DNA of 64,000 nucleotides from assembly GCA_026873275.1 (NCBI GenBank), contig JANTUC010000016.1, positions 806,001 to 870,000 on the forward strand, given 5' to 3'. This DNA comes from Pseudopithomyces maydicus (taxonomy: Eukaryota; Ascomycota; Dothideomycetes; Pleosporales; Didymosphaeriaceae). This document shows positions 55,402 through 64,000 of the stretch, piece after piece. The position numbers and the translations under genes are program-made. The notes beneath the pieces are model-generated. The model saw nothing but the letters and a program-made list of their open reading frames with translations, was not told the DNA's origin and ran no database searches. The number at the start of each line of letters is the position of its first letter. Position 1 is the first letter of the stretch.

Positions 55402-56979
55402 ACGGGATACGTGTATCGTACCTTTTTTTAAGCATACTGGTGTGCTCCAAATAGAATTACTCTTATCATTTCTTTTTCATTAAATTGAATTGATCTCATT
55501 TCACAGTTGCTGGCTAAACCCACTAGTCTGGGGCAATGGGTGTGGGAGTTAGAAGATGTAAGGCAGGTTCCGATCGCAGTAGTCGGTTTCAAACAAAGAG
55601 CGTAATTCGTCTTATAACTGGCGTGAGAGTAGAATATGTGATGTTCAGAAGGCATTTAAAATCATATTCAAATATCCTTTTTACAACATGTCAAACGACG
55701 ATCAAGCTTTTCTAAAAGGTGTTGAGTTAACTCGCAATCGCGTAAAATTAATTGAAAAAGCGTCTTTTCTCTGGACAGCGAAAAAAAGAGCGTGTGAAAG
55801 GTTAGGCCGAGTAAAGATTAGTCTTTCGGTATGAGGCGATATGTGTCTTTTCTGATTGCTCGTTCGTAATACCAAGGGTTGAACGCAAGTCTCGCTGTCA
55901 GGCTCTCCGTTTGCGCCGCACGTGTGACATACTACGATGCACTCTTAGCCTCTATGTCATGCCACATGACCAAACGACCCTCATCCACTAGCCTCTCAAC
56001 CAGGGAAGTGCGATCGCATTCTGCTCTCTTGACACTTTATGAACACACAACGCTCCAAGACTTCACAACGTCTACGAGCCTCACAGACCCGAATTCAACT
56101 TTACAATACCATTCTCAGAGCCCTCTATAAATCACACAGCACCTTCTATATATATCCACCAACCAGGGTCCTTCGGAAGCGCAACAAATATCTTCCAGTA
56201 GTCTACCTACTTCTTTGGCCTTTTCTTCGTAAAACAATCAAGGAACAATTGTCACGCGGAATAGAACAATGCCCGACTCTTTGCGTCCAGATATCACAGA
56301 AGTCGCGGGTACGTACGACCTTGGTGGGGGCGGAGGGGTGCTATATCAGGACCGAGTGAGTATTATGCCGATGAGATGGCTTCTCTGCTAATAGACGACT
56401 AAGTTCCGAATCAACCGCAAACAAATGACACGAACGGACGCTAGGTGCTTGGTCAAGATGGAAACTTAAAGCACGCATATACTACGGTAGTGCTGGAGTG
56501 TTAACTTCATAGTGGACTTCTCTCCACACTCCGAGTCTATGGACCTTTCCTAACACTTGTTGCTCTGTGCATCTTGTCAGAGAGCGGAATAATCTGGCGT
56601 GTGGGGGAAAAAGCAATGCTTTTGTTTGATGCCCACAAAGAGAGTATGTTTACCTCGTTGATGAGATTATGCTCATGAACGGACTTGAGCGTCTGGTGCT
56701 ACAAGATTCTACATCATGTTCTATATACGTAGACAAAATATCATGATTCAATATTTACACCAAAGACTCGCGTATGATATAACCGTACATAGCCTAATTG
56801 ATCTGAACAAAGCACAATGCTATCGTAAGCAGCGAGATTCAGATCTGTGATTGGTCCCGTATCGAGCAAAGGGAACCCCTAGTAGAGCTCTTGATAGAGA
56901 TCCAAGTGACTCATTATATTCAATTTATCCCACATGGCATAGCCTGACACTTCTCTTTGCTTACTACAAAATCTGATAT
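55402..56979. other. AT-rich intergenic region with one small open frame
   Basis: About 1.6 kb. AT-rich, stops in all frames over most of it. The only item worth separating is the short frame at 56269-56391, listed next. Confidence 0.55.
56269..56391 (+). CDS. possible very small gene (weak)
   Basis: A 40-codon frame (MPDSLRPDITEVAGTYDLGG and following) preceded by a TATAAA at about 56126-56131 and a CT-rich leader. A GTGAGT donor near 56356 and a TAG acceptor about 39 nt later would give a slightly longer spliced product, but that intron is short. A Gly run (GGGGG) is the only compositional feature. It may be a real small conidiation- or stress-type gene, or chance. Confidence 0.28.
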   Translation: MPDSLRPDITEVAGTYDLGGGGGVLYQDRVSIMPMRWLLC

Positions 56980-58311
56980 CTAATCATAATAGTTCTTCAC
57001 AGCCAAGCCCTTATACTGAAACTCGGTCCCTTCTCGCTTATCCAGAACAGTCTTATGGTGCACGTCCTTCACTCTTGCCCTGACGTACTCCGTTCCTGTC
57101 GGTACAGGCTTAGTGAGATCTTTGTGTTCTTCTGGAATTAAGCCAAGACGGTCGAGCAACGGTGAAGGCACAGTGCGCATCGGTGTGTTATCTCCAGGTC
57201 TGCTGAAATAGAGAAGGCCGAGGCGAGGTATGTCGATTTGATCTTTCGGTGGGGTGACCACGCGGTGAATCGTGGATTTCACAAAGCCTTGCAAAGTTAG
57301 AAGGAAGATGATTATGGGGGGCATGCTTACCATTCGTGAGGAAACTTAATGTGTCAGCGGCATTGCAGGTTATGCCCCCGGAGACCGGCTTTACGTATTT
57401 CCATTCCCCCTCAGGGGTACGGATCTGCAGACCAGCTACATGTTGAGAAAAGAGTAGTGTCAAGCTGCCAAAGTCGGTGTGGCCGCCCTTAGAGTAAGCT
57501 TGTGCCTTGTCCTGCAATCTCATGTTAGCAATCGACGTCATTAAATCAGAACAATCTGCTTAGCTTACCCAGTCTTCCTGTGAGCGCACATTGTATGTCA
57601 TGTATCTTAGATGGTCATCCGACTTTTCGTCATAAGCATGCGCGTCCGCAAGATAGTTCTCAGGCAACTCCAACATGATCGAGATCAAGACAAATAGTTT
57701 CCGGGCCACCTTCTCCCATAGATCACGATGAAAGGATTGGATTTCATCCCAGTTTACTTCAGTAATGCGATGCTTGCCTACATCTTTCCATACTGGGATA
57801 TCCTTGTGGATGTTGAGCTGCACACAGTTATCAGCACTAGGAGCACCTATCATGCAATTTGGAGCTTACCATCTCTATGTTCTCTTTCACACCAGTGTCG
57901 CCGATCCACCGCGAGTTTTCCCGATATCCAAAGTACTCGCCTTCTGCAAAGTTACACGGGAATCTTCTTTTCTCGTCCAAACTCTCTTTGAAAAATGTGT
58001 TACCAATGCTGAATTGCCGCAGTACACGTTCATCATCAATGCCAGTGTTGGTGACTATCCAGAATCCTACTCGGGTAACCTGATAATATTTAGCAATGCC
58101 GTCATTAGTTGGATAGGGGTGGGGGAATTACGGCATCGTAGAGTTGCTTCGCTAGTTCTTGCTTGCCTCCTGGCTCATCGAACTTCGACAGGTCAATCGT
58201 CGCCAGAGGTGCCCAGTCAAGATCCTCTTTGGTTGGCTCTGGTCGACTCCACTTTTCAAGGGGTAGAGTTTGTGATGTTTGTGTTGTGGCTTCGACTAGA
58301 CCGGGAGCCAT
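56980..58311 (-). CDS. 2-oxoglutarate/Fe(II)-dependent oxygenase (isopenicillin N synthase-like)
   Basis: Five exons (58132-58311, 57870-58079, 57569-57817, 57331-57511, 56980-57287; introns 52, 52, 57 and 43 nt) give 375 residues. The iron-binding facial triad is visible as HTD at 224-226 (GGHTDFGSLTLLF) and His at 281 (STIHRVVTPP). The 2-oxoglutarate-binding Arg is at 295, in PRLGLLYF. The usual RxS appears here as RLG, so the Ser is replaced by Gly. The N-terminal DIOX_N-type region includes VTRVGFWIVTNTGI. Typical enzymes of this class hydroxylate, desaturate or cyclise small molecules in secondary metabolism. The gene is divergent from an MFS transporter 0.76 kb away. The substrate cannot be inferred. 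The cytosolic location is assumed from the lack of a targeting signal. Confidence 0.92.
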
Positions 58312-59067
58312 GATAAGGTGGTATAGGTGGTGGGGTATGGATATGGAATATTTCGAAGAGTATCGCTTAAGAGAGTATTGCAAAACTAGTGATAGGAAAT
58401 ATTGCTGTTATTTTGTATTCTAAAACATCCCAATGCAATCGTGCCGATAGCGGGCTTCTGCGAGGGTAGCAGCTATGATGCGCATTTCCCCTCAAATCAT
58501 CATTAACCCTGGCTATTGCGTGCTTCGGTAGCTCTCCACTACATTCTTATCTCCGCACGAAGCGTAGAAATAAGGATACAAATGCGGAACTATGCCTAAA
58601 AGGTTATAACGGTTCACGACTAAGCTCCTGTAGTGTTGTTGCTGGGTGAATTCACTCGGATATCGGCCACCAATGCCTGCCGAAGGCCAACACTTGTTCG
58701 AGCTAGGCTTTGCTTGATATCCAAGTCGCAATCGAACCCATACAATTCGCATTGAACACGCGGGTGGGTAGTGGGATTTGAGTGGCGACATCGGATGTTA
58801 TCCTGTGTATCTTCATTACATCGGCAGTGTACTTGCGAAAAGGCGTACTCTCCAGCGATCTGGTTCTATTCGTCATTTTTGGCACCATGTCGTGACGAGC
58901 TTGCAGATATCTTAGGCATAGGGCTGGAGTTGATAAACTTGGATTCTCCACGAGTATACATAGTCGAGGACGATCTTCATTCTGTCTTCATCAACCAACA
59001 GAAGAGTGCAATCTTGCCCTTATTGCCTTGAATTTCTCAGTTGGTTGCTGTTTTTTATGAGCGCGCA
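58312..59067. promoter_or_regulatory. divergent promoter region
   Basis: 756 bp between the start codons of the oxygenase and the transporter. Possible shared regulation; no motif recognised. Confidence 0.4.
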
Positions 59068-60561
59068 ATGACTGAGACAAAAGATCCCATTGACAACCTG
59101 AGCTATATTGCAGATGAAGCCAAGAAAGCGGTGGACCCCGATCTTGAGTCTGCTGTAAACTCGTCGCTCGAGCCGTCTCACCATGATACGGTGACTGAGA
59201 AGCGCATACTGCGTAAAGTCGATATCTGGCGTAAGGCAATCTAGAAAGAGTTCATCATAGACCTTTGCTAATATTATCTCTCTTTAGTTGTTGGGTTCTA
59301 TTCTCTCGTCTACATCTTCCGTGTTATCGACTCGGCAAACTACTCCAATGCAGCGATAATAAACCTTGAGGAAGGAACTGGCATCAAGAAACAACTTGGG
59401 TTCTCTCCTTCGCAATGGGCGTGGACCTTGTCCATCTTCTCGTATTCGTATCTCATCTTCGAACCTTCAAACACGATTCTCCTGAAGTATTTCAAACCAA
59501 GCAGGTGGATGTTTATCCTGATCCTAGCATGGGGGATAAGCGCATGTTGCAGTGCAGCAGCCCAAGACTTCGCAGGCATGATGTGCGTACGTTTTGCAAT
59601 CGGTATGGCCGAGGCAGGATTTTTTCCCAGCGTGTTATATCACTATGCATTTTGGTATAAGCCGTCTGAAATGCCGCAGCGCATCGCATTCTTCTACTCT
59701 GTCGGACAGGTGTCGTCTGCGCTCAGTGGATTGTTGGCCTTTGCCATATCGCACATGGATCAACTGGGTGGACTCAGTGGCTGGAGGTGGCTATTCCTAC
59801 TCGAAGGGCTCCCGGCCATAATCCTGGCGTTTGTCGCATTCTGGATTCCAGATTATCCGGAATCGACCAAATACCTAACCGACGAAGAACGCGCTTTCTG
59901 GAAGAACAGGCTAGATGCGAATGCACCAAAAGGGGGAAAGAAACATGAACACTGGGACTGGAAGTCCTTGAAATACCTCGGCAAAGACTCGACGTTCTAC
60001 ACGTTCACCTTGTATTGGATCTGCCACGGAATAGGAGGGTTTGGTGTAGGCTTTGCTTTGCCCACGGTTATCTACCAATTGGGTTTCACAACAACTGCGA
60101 AGTCTCAGCTCATGAATATCCCGCCATACATTTTCGCCTTCTTACTTCTTAACACCTTGGGATATATGTTGCAGCGCAAGTGGATCCGGCCATGGACAAC
60201 AGCTGTGGGTATTGAATCCACGATTATCATCTGTTATATCATTCTTCTTACGGTCGACAACCCTGTAGTAAGGTACTTGTGCCTGATTGTGGCAGTTGGA
60301 TGTGCAGGCTGCGCATATCCCGTCATCTGGAGTGAAAGAATCCGAGCTTTGGACGGCACCGTCGCTTCAGGTATAGGCATCGGTATCACGAATGCATGCG
60401 CTCAATTTTCGGGCATCGTGGGCCCGCATGTTTTTAGCACAGTCTTTGGACCCAGATATCGTACCTCATACGCTGTCAACCTATCTGTACTTGTTGTGGG
60501 TATTAGCTCGATTACCACCACCTGGGTAATCATTTCAAGGAGGGATCGTACAAGGAGTTGA
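59068..60561 (+). CDS. MFS transporter, allantoate permease (Dal5)-like anion:cation symporter family
   Basis: Two exons (59068-59230, 59288-60561; intron 57 nt) give 478 residues. The ATG at 59068 starts MTETKDPIDN. Exon 1 ends in EKRILRKVDIW, the conserved segment before the first helix, and the splice adds LVGFYSLVYIFRVIDSANYSNAA, which carries that helix. Further helices are evident: WTLSIFSYSYLIFEPSN, FILILAWGISACCSAA, FAGMMCVRFAIGMAEAGFFPSVLYHYAFWY, FFYSVGQVSSALSGLLAFAI, WRWLFLLEGLPAIILAFVAFW, and six in the second half, about twelve in all. IPDYPESTKYLTDEERAFW is the central-loop signature of the ACS family (allantoate, nicotinate, pantothenate and related transporters). It sits in the plasma membrane and the substrate is likely a small organic acid. 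Divergent pairing with the oxygenase suggests shared use. Confidence 0.9.
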
Positions 60562-60982
60562 AAATGAAAAACGTGCGATGCTTTAGATAGCCATATGATT
60601 GTTGTGTATGGATAGAAGCCTTAAAAGCATAATGAAGCTTGAAATTCGAGAATGAATACATTGGTTAAACACACTGGCCTACGGCAACGGCCAACGCTCT
60701 TAGCACAACACTGAGTACACCCTTCAGCTTAGAATTTAACAAATAAAAATTTAAAATTGCCCAAGCATAGTTTGGCTCATAGTCAACGGTTCATCATGGC
60801 TCCTACGAGCTCATAGAATACAACAATTACATGCTATATGGTATCTTACAGTATATATAGTACAACACTAAGGTACAGCTTTCTATACAGAGTCTATCAT
60901 GCACCTATAATCCAAACGCCGTGTCATGAACGTTTTTCACGCCGGATAAACACATCGAAGAGTGATGATTTACGCGTAGCCG
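60562..60982. other. intergenic region, convergent 3' ends
   Basis: About 0.42 kb, AT-rich, between convergent genes. No further feature. Confidence 0.6.
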
Positions 60983-63822
60983 TTAAGCTGATGATGCTGG
61001 GAGACTCCTTTCTTCTTCCTTCGGGGGTTCCTCATTGTCAGCCAATATCTGCGACTCGGTATGATCGAGAGATGACTCGTCGCCAGATGTCGCGGCCGTC
61101 TCGGTGCTGTTTTCAGTCGATTGCTGAATCCCAGCGACCTCTTCGTCCCCCTTTGAAGATACAGCCTCATCATGAGCCACCGCTTCGTCCCCATTTGAAG
61201 ATACGGCCTCATCACAAGGCTGGCTGAGAGATTTCTGGGCTTCTTGCATTGCCAATATCTGCGAAACAGCGTCTTCACCCGCAGAAGTCGGAGCGGCGGA
61301 TATGTTCTGTTTCTTGGCCACAATCCGGGCCGTGGTATCCCTAGGTGGTCGCTCGACCTTTTGCATCGTTGTCCCACTGGCAGCGGCTGCCTTTGTGATT
61401 TTCCCTGCCATTTTGTAGACGTTGGCGACGAACTCCCTTAGAAAATTTTCACGATTCTGGATCGATATTTTCTTCGAGCTTGCATTAGCTCCATAGGGTA
61501 ATTTCAATGATCTGGTCTTGGCACCTATCTTGCCGCTTTGCACTGTAGCATAGGATACCACGATGTCTTCGTACGCGCCCCACATAGTCTGATGGATCTT
61601 GGCACCTGTGAATAGATACTTGGTGGGTGTCAATTCATCCTTTGTGGCAAATTCCATACCCCTCACTGTCCACTTTGGAATTGACAGTTTGATTTCCGGG
61701 GCGTTTAGGCGACTGCCGCTTTGCAAGTTTTGAAGGACCTCCCTTTCCCAAAAAGGGAACCCTTCAACTCCTAGGGGGTTATTCATCAATAAAGTCTGGT
61801 TAAACCGGAATGATACATCGACAACCTCCTCCGGAAGGAGCACCGAATGCCTCGTATCCCCGAAAATAAGCGCGATCTTGTGCAACTTATGTTGGCCATG
61901 TCTGTCCGGGCGGATAGTGACGGACAGTCCGGGATATTCAAACCGTGTAGACTCGGTGTCAGATTTCTTCGATTCTGGCTGGGGAATGAATTCGTATGTC
62001 AACGACGACCTGGTTCTAAACTTAGGCTTGAAGGAGCTCCCACTGAGGACGGAAGAAACCCCAGGAAGTGTAGGAGTGAAATAAGGCTGTCGAGCAGTGG
62101 GATCGTCTAAGGGATGAAGCAAGTAGCCAAACTCGGCCTCCAATCTGGGTTCTGACTCCTTATCCCACAGACTGTTAGCCGGCAGCTTGCTGGGCTTGTA
62201 AGGAGAACCAGGTTTGTCAACCAATGCGGAGGCCATCTCGGTAATGTGTGCTTGGGTACCCTGCATTCGTTTCGCGATAGCGTCTGACTGTAGGGGCTGG
62301 CTTTCGCTCTCGCCTATAGAGAGTGACCATCGTCCTAATTTTGCTTCACGTAATTTGTAATCCACGGCTTCTTTCTCGAGAGCGACTGGAACGAAATGGC
62401 TCTGGTCCGAAGGAACACCACTGCGGTCAACAGTAGCGTCCATGGCTCGAAACGGCATCATCTTCAACAGACAGCGTTCTGCTTCTGCAACAGTATCCTT
62501 GTCCAAGCCTCGAATGATGATCTAATCCGGTCAGTCACAATGCGAATTTTTTGGCAACAGAGAAAGACAACGTACTGAATCGGTAGCACGCTGAAGATAG
62601 GCTCCTGTTAACGCGGCCACTTCTCGCAAAACGTGGTCTGGAAATACATTGTCCAGGGAGGGCTCAGCGCCAGAGACTGTATCGAGAGAGGGTAACCATG
62701 ATTTAAGTTGAAACCGGCGGACCTCGGTCGATTGCAAGAGCTCTTCTACGTCGTCTGCCGCATACTCTGCCGCATGCTTGTCGGCGGTTATCCGCAAGAC
62801 CTTGTCCACAGCGCTTATTTCGAGCTTAGCTATTCTTGCCTTCCCGACTCGGTCCAGTGCCGTTTCGTGGGCTATTCACATGTCAACAATGCGTAAGGGA
62901 GAAGAAGGGGTAAAAACTTCATACCTCCTGCAGTGAGCAATGCGAGCTGCCAGTCCTTCAATATCAACTCGATCTCACCAGCAGCCTCGAGTTCCTCTAG
63001 CGTCTCCAGCCGCCACACATCACGCAAGATCTGGTCGACCAGCAAGTGCTTGCCGATGGGGATGGGTCTGCGCTTGTGCGGTTTCTGCGACGGGTGGACG
63101 GCTAGAGTGGGCAAGCGCCTGTTAATCTGGGTGATCCCAGGAGTCCACTCAGAGCGCTCAGCAGGCCGCTTCGACTTGCGTTGCAGCTCACGCAGCCCCT
63201 CCATAACCTGGGTAGCTACCCTGTCCTTTTCCACGTTCTTCTTGACGGAGTAGTAGTGCGAAAGTTGAGCACCAGTGAAGCCTCGGAAGAGGAGGTTGGA
63301 AAGATTGACGTAGACGGCGTGGCTCACGAAATGTCCTTCGTCCAAGCTGGCATCTGTTTTTGTAGCTTTGCGGCGTAACTTGTCGAGCTGGTGCACCACC
63401 TCGTCGGGCGTGGCTGGTGCCTCGTCTCCAATAGCCTCGGCCAAGTTTAAGAGTGGTTGTTCCCGCGAAAGATCGGTCGGAGCTGCATTCTCGTCTGGGT
63501 TTTCCGTTTTCTGGTCACCGCCCAGCTCTTCCAAGACGATGATGGAGGCATCCTCGCCCAGCGCAGTGGTACCGTCGAGGCGGGCTGTCGTCTCACGGAT
63601 GGCGCGACCTTTTCTTCTGCGCACCCGGCCGAGGGGGTGTTCGCTCAGCTTTGGGCGGGCCTGGTCGGGAGGAAAGGATTCGTCGAATGCATCGTGCCGG
63701 CGAGTGGACGACGAGAAGGCGGCGGGCGGCGGGCGGCGAGACAGAAGCGATAGGCGCGGGCGGGCAAGGGTCAGCTCGCACCGCAGGCAGACGAAGGCAT
63801 TGGAGGCGCGCGGTGCAAGCAT
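60983..63822 (-). CDS. SLS1: mitochondrial inner-membrane regulator, SLS1 homologue
   Basis: Three exons (62925-63822, 62576-62871, 60983-62521; introns 53 and 54 nt) give 910 residues. The ATG at 63822 begins MLAPRASNAFVCLRCELTLARPRLSLLSRR, an Arg/Ser/Leu-rich, acid-free mitochondrial presequence. The frame extends 38 codons further upstream, but those lack that character. KRRPIPIGKHLLVDQILRDVWRLETLEELEAAGEIELILKDWQLALL, at the end of exon 1, is the recognisable SLS1 segment. The middle has IIIRGLDKDTVAEAERC, resembling a KH-type RNA-binding fold, and the tail is acidic and Ser-rich. Known role in yeast: Sls1 couples mitochondrial transcription to translation at the inner membrane through the RNA polymerase partner Nam1. 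The long C-terminal tail is poorly conserved. A single-copy housekeeping gene. Confidence 0.85.
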
Positions 63823-64000
63823 GGAGAGGGGGAAACTGGCGGTCGATGTGCAGCTGTCGATGTACGTACCGGCCCGTGTCGAGGAGAGGGAAATTGTGCT
63901 GACCGCCTGCAGCCCTACCGATTCTGCCAACGCCAACTCACGTGCCTGGCGCGTCGCCCCACCCAGGTCATGTCATTCATCCATCTCAATTGACATGGGT
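63823..64000. other. promoter of SLS1 homologue, window edge
   Basis: 178 bases upstream of the SLS1 start. It ends at the window edge; no other gene can be seen. Confidence 0.5.

Noticed and set aside
59428..60561. MFS gene starting at the internal Met near 59428
   Set aside because: This would delete the first transmembrane helix. The 57-nt intron at 59231-59287 joins exon 1 in the correct phase and restores the family N-terminus.

Overview
The window is a gene-dense stretch of a filamentous ascomycete nuclear genome, most likely a dothideomycete (Pleosporales-like). The reasons are: many short GT-AG introns of about 43-115 nt; a Zn2Cys6 regulator with a split DNA-binding motif; SAT4-type rhodopsin-fold membrane proteins; UstYa/DUF3328 proteins; Sec39 and SLS1 homologues. 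No tRNA, rRNA, CRISPR array or intact transposon was seen. The lineage is inferred from family content, not from a marker gene.

Layout. 0-10 kb: alpha/beta hydrolase, J-domain protein (-), metallophosphoesterase (-), acetoacetate-decarboxylase-like protein (-). 10-19 kb: Ulp1/C48-like SUMO protease (-, frame broken), Zn2Cys6 regulator (-), rhodopsin-like membrane protein (-), then about 2.5 kb without genes that includes an AT- and TpA-rich island. 19-27 kb: large coiled-coil membrane protein (-, two -1 frame breaks), small cysteine-rich secreted protein (-), Sec39 (-). 27.5-32 kb: a kexin-type tandem-repeat secreted precursor (-) divergent from a UstYa-family protein (+), followed by a GxSxG hydrolase (-). 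33-50 kb: coiled-coil protein (-, frame break), a large cysteine-rich repeat secreted protein (+, in-frame stop plus frame break), archaemetzincin (-), two unrecognised proteins, NmrA-like protein (+), sulfatase (+). 50-64 kb: small membrane protein (-), short-chain dehydrogenase (-) divergent from a fungal regulator (+, frame break), 2-oxoglutarate/Fe(II) oxygenase (-) divergent from an MFS transporter (+), and SLS1 (-).

The most interesting system is at 27.5-30.0 kb. A secreted precursor of 205 residues carries six repeats, and the leader and the first five repeats each end in Lys-Arg. It shares a 0.8 kb promoter region with a UstYa-type protein that has both HxxHC motifs. That is the minimal signature of a dikaritin-type fungal RiPP (ribosomally made, post-translationally modified peptide) locus. 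The neighbouring hydrolase could belong to it, but housekeeping Sec39 bounds it on the other side.

A second pattern concerns data quality or decay. Four otherwise well-behaved genes contain five or six frame breaks, all in the sense of one missing base and several at G/C runs. This looks more like homopolymer under-calling in the assembly than independent pseudogenisation. The cysteine-rich repeat gene at 37-40 kb differs: it has a CAG-to-TAG-type stop and a break of opposite sense, so it may be a genuine relic.
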